The notes under the pieces: model-generated
Database searches by the model: none
What the model was told of the DNA's origin: nothing
The model's input: only the letters and a program-made list of their open reading frames with translations
Program-made: the position numbers and the translations under genes
Part shown: piece after piece, positions 6,358 to 10,301 of the stretch
Layout: each line of letters starts with the position of its first letter
Numbering within the stretch: the first letter of the stretch is position 1
Assembly (NCBI GenBank): GCA_905373345.1
Contig: CAJPSU010000015.1
Location: 1 to 10,301, forward strand
Direction: 5' to 3'
Length of the DNA stretch: 10,301 bases
Source of the DNA: Candidatus Saccharimonadota bacterium
GTDB lineage: Bacteria; Patescibacteriota; Saccharimonadia; Saccharimonadales; Saccharimonadaceae

Positions 6358-7383
6358 TCAGTACGAGATCTCAAGTGGCTCTTGCTGAATGATGATGCCG
6401 AATTCTGCTTGCACCGTATTGATGATATACTGCCGTGCCGCCGCGAGATCGTCGTAGCTTTTCGCCGATTCGTTAACAAGCACAAGCGCGTTCTTATCAT
6501 AGACGCGCATACCGCGATACAGCGCACCCTTCAGCCCCGACTGCTCAATCAGCCAACCGGTTGGAATCTTCACATTGCCGTCTGGCAGATCGTAATGCGG
6601 CGCATTAGGATAATCAGCAACGATGCGCTCGTAAACCTCGCGCGAGACAATAGCATTTTTGAAGAACGACCCTGTGTTCGGCGTAGTACGCGGGTCGGGT
6701 AATTTATTCGCGCGAATCGCGATGACAGCGTCACGGAGCTGCCGTACGGACGGATTAGCAATACTGTGCTCGCGCAGATACGTTTCAATCGCCTTATAGA
6801 ATGGCGGCTGCGGTAGCGCAGTACGGAGCTGCATAGTTACTGCCGTGATAATATAGCGTCCTTGTTCGTGACCGCGAAAAATACTATGGCGGTACGAAAA
6901 TTCGCACTCTGCGTTTTGCAGCCGCGTAAACGTATCGTTTTTTGTATCATACGCGTCAACGTAAGTAACAACCGAGGCAACTTCTTGCCCGTATGAGCCA
7001 ATATTTTGCACCGGCGCGGCGCCAACTGTGCCTGGAATTGCCGACAGACATTCTATACCGGATAAATTCCCATCAACCGTTCGCGCAACAAACACATCCC
7101 ACAGTTCGCCCGCCCCCACCGTAAATGTCGTATGCCGCATTGTTTGATCAATAACGTCAGTACCGGGAATTTTATTTAATATAACGAGCCCGTTAAATCC
7201 GTCATCATGCGCAAGCGTATTGCTGCCACCGCCGAGCACATACCACGGTAGCCTGTGTTGGCGCGCGTAGATAACCGCCTGGCGCACGTCGTCTGGCGAG
7301 TACACTTCAACGAGTTGTGCCGCATCACCGCCGAGACCCATCGTCGTTAGTGCGCTAAGAGATGCCTTATACTGAATATTCAT
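6358..7383 (-). CDS. murB: UDP-N-acetylenolpyruvoylglucosamine reductase (type I MurB)
   Basis: Reduces enolpyruvyl-UDP-GlcNAc to UDP-MurNAc with NADPH and FAD, the step after MurA in cytoplasmic peptidoglycan precursor synthesis. The 341-residue length fits the E. coli-like type I enzyme. Motifs in order are the N-terminal NTF-like TTMGLGG, the FAD-binding LGGGSN at 50-55, the FAD/substrate motif IPGTVGAAPVQNIGSYG near 115-131, CEFSYRHSIFRG with the Tyr and catalytic Arg (compare E. coli Arg159), NTGSFFKN with the proton-donor Ser (E. coli Ser229), and a Glu-bearing C-terminus QQEPLEISY. The Tyr-containing insert typical of type I is compatible with the region between them. The ATG at 7383 follows TATAAT by 6 bases and has no Shine-Dalgarno, so it is a predicted leaderless start. 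It is transcribed toward the pilus operon and is divergent from two tRNA genes. Confidence 0.96.
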   Translation of the reverse strand: MNIQYKASLSALTTMGLGGDAAQLVEVYSPDDVRQAVIYARQHRLPWYVLGGGSNTLAHDDGFNGLVILNKIPGTDVIDQTMRHTTFTVGAGELWDVFVARTVDGNLSGIECLSAIPGTVGAAPVQNIGSYGQEVASVVTYVDAYDTKNDTFTRLQNAECEFSYRHSIFRGHEQGRYIITAVTMQLRTALPQPPFYKAIETYLREHSIANPSVRQLRDAVIAIRANKLPDPRTTPNTGSFFKNAIVSREVYERIVADYPNAPHYDLPDGNVKIPTGWLIEQSGLKGALYRGMRVYDKNALVLVNESAKSYDDLAAARQYIINTVQAEFGIIIQQEPLEISY

Positions 7384-7389
7384 GTTTAT

Positions 7390-7395
7390 ATTATA
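7390..7395 (-). promoter_or_regulatory. -10 box of the murB promoter
   Basis: A perfect TATAAT on the minus strand (7395-7390) is followed by exactly 6 bases and then the murB ATG, so transcription and translation are predicted to start at the same base (7383). No good -35 hexamer is seen at 16-18 bases. The site lies back to back with the tRNA promoter on the other strand. Confidence 0.6.
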
Positions 7396-7405
7396 GCGCG
7401 TTTCA

Positions 7406-7414
7406 TGCTATACT
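7406..7414 (+). promoter_or_regulatory. Extended -10 promoter of the tRNA-Arg pair
   Basis: TGCTATACT is an extended -10 (TGn plus TATACT at 7409-7414). The predicted start is near 7421, about 4 bases before the first tRNA. The -35 region overlaps the murB start region and is weak, in keeping with an extended -10 promoter. Confidence 0.55.
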
Positions 7415-7424
7415 ACAGCTATAT

Positions 7425-7501
7425 GCGCCCGTAGCTCAGTGGATTAGAGTATTTGGCTTCGAACCAAAGGGTCGCAGGTTCGAGTCCTGCCGGGCGTACC
7501 A
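7425..7501 (+). tRNA. tRNA-Arg (anticodon UCG)
   Basis: A 77-base cloverleaf. The acceptor stem GCGCCCG/CGGGCGU has a G1-U72 wobble, the D arm starts GCUC, and the anticodon stem UUUGG/CCAAA encloses CUUCGAA, giving anticodon UCG for CGA-type arginine codons. The T arm is GCAGG UUCGAGU CCUGC. The 3' CCA (7499-7501) is encoded. It is followed 24 bases later by a second tRNA-Arg and is probably cotranscribed with it. Confidence 0.96.
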
Positions 7502-7525
7502 TCAAGTGCCAATAATTTAGCGTAT

Positions 7526-7602
7526 GCCCCGTTAGCTCAACTGGATAGAGCGTTGGTTTCCGGTACCAAAGGCTGCAGGTTCGACTCCTGTGCGGGGTAC
7601 CA
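7526..7602 (+). tRNA. tRNA-Arg (anticodon CCG)
   Basis: A 77-base cloverleaf. The acceptor stem is GCCCCGU/GCGGGGU with G1-U72 and U7-G66 wobbles, and the D arm is GCUC/GAGC. The anticodon stem UUGGU/ACCAA encloses UUCCGGU, giving anticodon CCG for the arginine codon CGG. The T arm is GCAGG UUCGACU CCUGU. CCA (7600-7602) is encoded. Downstream is the hairpin terminator at 7644-7693. Confidence 0.95.
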
Positions 7603-7643
7603 TGTTGTATATGATGAGACAACACCCAAAGACAATAAAACTT

Positions 7644-7693
7644 ATTTCAAAACCGCTTGCAAATAGACAATCGTCTGCAAGCGGTTTTGAAAT
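7644..7693. terminator. Bidirectional terminator after the tRNA-Arg pair
   Basis: An 18-bp perfect stem (7644-7661 with 7676-7693) encloses a 14-base loop. The GC core CCGCTTGCA/TGCAAGCGG is flanked by AAAA on the left and TTTT on the right, so it works for the tRNAs on the plus strand and for the small basic protein gene converging on the minus strand. Confidence 0.88.
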
Positions 7694-7710
7694 GATGCAA
7701 CTGCGCAAAA

Positions 7711-7803
7711 CTAAACTAATTGCTTCTTGCGTTTCTCAATCTTTAACTTCTTTTTGCGAGCGCGCTTGATATCAGCACCGTGCCAACTGCGATGTTTTGC
7801 CAT
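7711..7803 (-). CDS. Small, very basic 30-residue protein of unknown function
   Basis: The predicted protein starts MAKHRSWHGADIKRARKKKL and ends KIEKRKKQLV. About 14 of 30 residues are Lys, Arg or His, most in the second half. It has no signal peptide or membrane segment and probably binds nucleic acid, perhaps as a small ribosome-associated protein; I do not recognise the family. Despite its size it looks real: AAAGGAG lies a few bases before the ATG, an extended -10 (TGGTATACT) lies just upstream on the same strand, and a strong hairpin terminator lies 18 bases past the stop. It is a monocistronic gene divergent from the membrane protein gene at 7869. The basic composition recalls bacterial small proteins of the AURKAIP1/COX24 or bTHX types, but I cannot align it to either. 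Confidence 0.72.
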   Translation of the reverse strand: MAKHRSWHGADIKRARKKKLKIEKRKKQLV

Positions 7804-7823
7804 ATACTCTCCTTTACCCTCAT

Positions 7824-7832
7824 AGTATACCA
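7824..7832 (-). promoter_or_regulatory. Extended -10 promoter of the small basic protein gene
   Basis: Minus-strand TGGTATACT (7832-7824) is an extended -10 with start predicted near 7817, giving a leader of about 14 bases that contains the AAAGGAG ribosome site before the ATG at 7803. The upstream -35 region is weak. Confidence 0.6.
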
Positions 7833-7834
7833 TA

Positions 7835-7862
7835 TTGCAAATCAGGTCAGATATGATACACT
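7835..7862 (+). promoter_or_regulatory. Promoter of the membrane protein gene
   Basis: TTGCAA (7835-7840), a 16-base spacer and TACACT (7857-7862) would start transcription on the A of the ATG at 7869. An alternative -10, TATGAT (7852-7857), would leave a leader of about 5 bases. Either way there is no room for a Shine-Dalgarno site. Confidence 0.5.
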
Positions 7863-7868
7863 AAGCTT

Positions 7869-8504
7869 ATGGTTACGAAAAAAACAGCCCTCAAGAAAAC
7901 GAAGCGAACACAGACAAAAGCAAAGAGAGCGCGATCACGCCATATCTCAAAAACTGATACGCATTTTCTAATCAAACGCAGTTTACTGTCGTACGCAGTA
8001 CTCGTATTTCTTTTTTTCGCACTTTTAAGCATGAGTGTGTACCTCGTCGACCGTATGATTGTCGAGAATAGCCATCATCGACGACACGCACAGATCGTGT
8101 CAATTTATCGTGATTTGAATCTCGGCGAGAATTATCGGCCCATCAGCTCAAATATCTTCGGCGATAAGCGCGTCTATAGCTGGGACAAACATCGCAGCTA
8201 CGCATCAGTCGTGACATACGGGCATAATGCAACTGTCGGCGATACAGTCAAGGAGTTGAGTGAGAAGGCCAAGAAAGCCGGATTCGTACAGCAAAAAATC
8301 GAATACGAGGGTAGCTCAAGCCCAGTGTACGAATTCAAGAACGACAAAGGCAACTGGCTGCGCATTCGCGCTATACCAAAAGCCGACCGCGACGACGCTA
8401 TTTACGGCACAAAAACGTACCAGTTCGTCAACGCTGAAACGACCAATGCAATGGCGCCAACTCACGTTGAGATAAAGGTAAACCTAGACGATAATAATGA
8501 GTAG
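7869..8504 (+). CDS. Single-pass membrane protein with basic N-terminal tail, unknown function
   Basis: 211 residues, family not recognised. Residues 1-36 are a Lys/Arg/Thr-rich tail (for example MVTKKTALKKTKRTQTKAKR) that should stay in the cytoplasm by the positive-inside rule. Residues ~37-60 form one hydrophobic helix (LLSYAVLVFLFFALLSMSVY). The remaining ~150 residues would be outside the membrane and form a soluble alpha/beta-like domain with no cysteines and no motif I know; SYASVVTYGHNATVGDTVKELSEKAKKAGF followed by an aromatic/charged stretch suggests a compact sensor-like or binding fold, but this is guesswork. The helix could also act as an uncleaved signal anchor. The ATG lies 6 bases after a candidate -10 with no Shine-Dalgarno, so a leaderless start is likely. 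The gene stands alone, with a hairpin at 8524-8554 after it. Confidence 0.8.
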   Translation: MVTKKTALKKTKRTQTKAKRARSRHISKTDTHFLIKRSLLSYAVLVFLFFALLSMSVYLVDRMIVENSHHRRHAQIVSIYRDLNLGENYRPISSNIFGDKRVYSWDKHRSYASVVTYGHNATVGDTVKELSEKAKKAGFVQQKIEYEGSSSPVYEFKNDKGNWLRIRAIPKADRDDAIYGTKTYQFVNAETTNAMAPTHVEIKVNLDDNNE

Positions 8505-8523
8505 CTAGCAGGCTGCAGATAAT

Positions 8524-8554
8524 ATATCCGCTCTAATCATGGGCGGATATTTTA
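8524..8554 (+). terminator. Hairpin terminator after the membrane protein gene
   Basis: An 8-bp stem ATATCCGC (8524-8531) / GCGGATAT (8543-8550) with an 11-base loop is followed by TTTT. It lies 20 bases past the stop codon. On the minus strand the tail is less U-rich, so termination of the converging clp-like gene here is less certain; no other hairpin is seen between 8555 and 8622. Confidence 0.7.
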
Positions 8555-8622
8555 ATTATGTAAGCTAATTCGTGCTCGCATTCTCCCGTCAGTCGCAAAC
8601 CAGTTCTAACCGAAAGAATATT

Positions 8623-10301
8623 TCAAGTACTTAATTCAGACTTAGAGACGGCAGCGTCGCCATCTGCTACAGGCGGTAATTCAACGCCGGCAGACGACGC
8701 TATCGGCTGCGGCGGCGGAGTGTTTGCGAAAGCTTGCTCAACTTGCTCAAGCGTAATGTGCACCGTGTCGCCCGGATTTACGTTGCCTGCAAGCATTTGC
8801 TTGGCAACGGTATTTTCAACAGCTTTTTGCACGACGCGGCGCATCGGGCGAGCACCCAAACGCGGATCGTAGCCTTTCTGCACAAGCAATTGCTTGGCAT
8901 CATCGGCGACGTCAACCGAAATCTTTTGCGGCGCAAGCGTCTTGTTGACGCCCGCTAGCACTAAATCTAGCACTTGAACCAACTCTGCTGGCGTGAACGG
9001 GCGGAACAATACAATCTCGTCGAAACGATTCAAAAACTCGGGGCGAAATAAATTAGCGTTGATTAATTCATTGATAAACTGCTGCTCAAATTGCTCCAAT
9101 TGATAGCCGCGCTCAATATATTCGCGAATCCGATCAGCGCCAGCGTTGCTCGTCGCAATAACAATAGCATCGCGGAAACTAATCTCGCGGTTTTTAGCAT
9201 CGCGCAAAATACCTTCATCAAGCAGCTGCAGCAGCGTTGCGAGCACTTCGGGCGCGGCTTTTTCAATTTCATCAAGCAGCACAACACTAAATGGCTGCTT
9301 CATAACTTGCGCTGTTAGACTCATCGGATCATCTGCGCCATCAGCAATGAGACGCGTCACATCGTCGGGGCGTACAAATTCATTCAAGTCTAACCGTATT
9401 AGCTTGCCTTCACCGCCAAAATACACGTCAGCAAGCGCTTTGCTGAGCTCTGTTTTACCCACCCCGGTCGGACCAAGAAATAAAAACGTACCGATCGGAC
9501 GATTCTCATTACGTACACCTGCCCGTGCCCGGCGCAAAGCATCGCTTACGACATTGACGGCGCGCACTTGATTAACCATACGCTCATGGATTAGATCCTC
9601 CATATTAAGCAGACGCTCGCGATCTGCTGCATCACTTGCAACACTAACTTTAACGTCAAGCGTCTTTTCGATCGCACGCTGCACCGAGTTCATCGTTACC
9701 AATCCCGACTCGCTAAAGCCAGCCGACGATTCAAGCAGTTTGAAAGCGCGCCCCGGCATCGCCAAATCGTGCACGTAGCGCAGCGCCAACCGATACGCTT
9801 CTTTCACCGCTTGGTACATAAACGTAACGTGGCGGCTCGCTTCAGTGTAGATTAGCTGCTCCTGCAAAATTTGCAATGTCTCATCTTCATTCGTTTCGGC
9901 AATGTTGATGCGGTTGAGCGCGTTAACAAGCGCCGGATTGCGTTGCCCGATTTCCAAAAAGCGCTGCTCATCCATTGATAAAATGATGCGCAATTTGCCG
10001 GCATCCAAAATCGGCTGCAATACATTTGATAAATCAACCGCACCCGTACCTTCTTCGAAAAATAGCTGCGCGTCTTCCAGGCAAATGATGATATTTTTCG
10101 CGTCATACGCTTCGCTAAGTACCTGCATGACAAGGTTTTCCAGCTCGCCGCGCCCGGGCGCTGCCGCAATCAACGTCGCCGAGTCAAGAATGAACACCTG
10201 GCGAAACCGCAAATTCTCAGGTACATGTGCTTCGGCATCAAGCAAGCGCTCGGCAAATGCGCGAATCACTGTTGTTTTACCGGAACCGGATTGTCCCACA
10301 A
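8623..10301 (-). CDS. Clp/Hsp100-family AAA+ ATPase with degenerate first AAA domain (partial, N-terminus missing)
   Basis: The reading frame continues beyond the window edge; ~558 codons are visible, numbered here from the GTG at 10299. Domain D1 has Walker A GQSGSGKTT (2-10), but its Walker B reads IIICLED where the family has a hydrophobic run plus DE, the arginine-finger region reads ALVNALNR (123-130) instead of ALERRF, and the substrate-gripping loop reads APGRGE (47-52) where ClpB/ClpC have KYRGE. D2 is better kept: GPTGVGKTEL (276-285), LLDEIEKA (341-348), arginine finger FLNRF (422-426) and sensor-2 GAR (482-484). Its pore loop lacks the GYVGY motif and is shorter. No coiled-coil M domain separates D1 from D2, and no clear ClpP-binding (I/V/L)GF loop is seen; the equivalent region has RGYQLE. 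The C-terminal tail (~525-558) is Pro/Ala/Ser-rich. It is probably an ATP-driven remodelling machine, but ordinary threading unfoldase activity is doubtful. Confidence 0.87.
   Translation of the reverse strand, partial: VGQSGSGKTTVIRAFAERLLDAEAHVPENLRFRQVFILDSATLIAAAPGRGELENLVMQVLSEAYDAKNIIICLEDAQLFFEEGTGAVDLSNVLQPILDAGKLRIILSMDEQRFLEIGQRNPALVNALNRINIAETNEDETLQILQEQLIYTEASRHVTFMYQAVKEAYRLALRYVHDLAMPGRAFKLLESSAGFSESGLVTMNSVQRAIEKTLDVKVSVASDAADRERLLNMEDLIHERMVNQVRAVNVVSDALRRARAGVRNENRPIGTFLFLGPTGVGKTELSKALADVYFGGEGKLIRLDLNEFVRPDDVTRLIADGADDPMSLTAQVMKQPFSVVLLDEIEKAAPEVLATLLQLLDEGILRDAKNREISFRDAIVIATSNAGADRIREYIERGYQLEQFEQQFINELINANLFRPEFLNRFDEIVLFRPFTPAELVQVLDLVLAGVNKTLAPQKISVDVADDAKQLLVQKGYDPRLGARPMRRVVQKAVENTVAKQMLAGNVNPGDTVHITLEQVEQAFANTPPPQPIASSAGVELPPVADGDAAVSKSELST

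Noticed and set aside
7419..7625. 68-codon open frame on the minus strand across both tRNA genes
   Set aside because: Its RPAGLEPATLWFE-like text is the well-known spurious translation of tRNA genes in antisense; the tRNAs explain the conservation.
8734..9571. Several plus-strand open frames of 74-141 codons
   Set aside because: They are antisense shadows of the Clp-like ATPase, whose motifs are unmistakable in the minus-strand frame.

Overview
The window reads as chromosomal DNA from a small-genome bacterium, most plausibly a Patescibacteria/CPR member of the Saccharibacteria (TM7) type. This is an inference from gene content (an HTH-MurA fusion, a compact type IV minor-pilin operon, an unusual Clp ATPase, short intergenic spaces), not from a marker gene. 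The standard code with UGA as stop fits every gene. No mobile element, CRISPR array or rRNA is visible, and no gene-free stretch exceeds about 235 bases.

Layout. Positions 1-695 (minus) hold the first part of a MurA-type enolpyruvyl transferase with an XRE-type helix-turn-helix domain at its N-terminus; the rest lies outside the window. It is divergent from glyA (817-2091, plus), serine hydroxymethyltransferase, and the two promoters share their -35 bases. A long perfect hairpin terminator (2268-2309) separates glyA from a convergent pilus locus on the minus strand. In transcription order that locus is a FimU/FimT-like prepilin (6311-5841), a PilV-like prepilin (5844-5416), a PilW-like prepilin (5438-4638), a PilX-like minor pilin carrying a seven-repeat RCC1 beta-propeller (4635-2884), and a PilA/PilE-like pilin with its own promoter (2789-2325). 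Upstream on the same strand is murB (7383-6358).

Divergent from murB are two tandem tRNA-Arg genes (anticodons UCG and CCG; 7425-7602), ended by a second long hairpin. Next come a 30-residue very basic protein (7803-7711, minus), a single-pass membrane protein of unknown function (7869-8504, plus), and the C-terminal part of a Clp/Hsp100 AAA+ ATPase (10301-8623, minus) whose first AAA domain looks degenerate and whose pore loops lack the usual tyrosines.

How it fits together. MurA and MurB are the first two committed steps of peptidoglycan precursor synthesis (UDP-GlcNAc to UDP-MurNAc). The pilus cluster parallels the proteobacterial order fimU-pilV-pilW-pilX-pilY1-pilE, except that the PilX-like subunit and the beta-propeller are one polypeptide, suggesting a pilus-tip adhesin in a probably host-dependent cell. 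Four genes that begin transcription units have a -10 box directly before the ATG, no Shine-Dalgarno sequence and almost no room for a leader, so they are predicted leaderless. glyA, the pilA-like gene and the small basic protein have clear Shine-Dalgarno sites.
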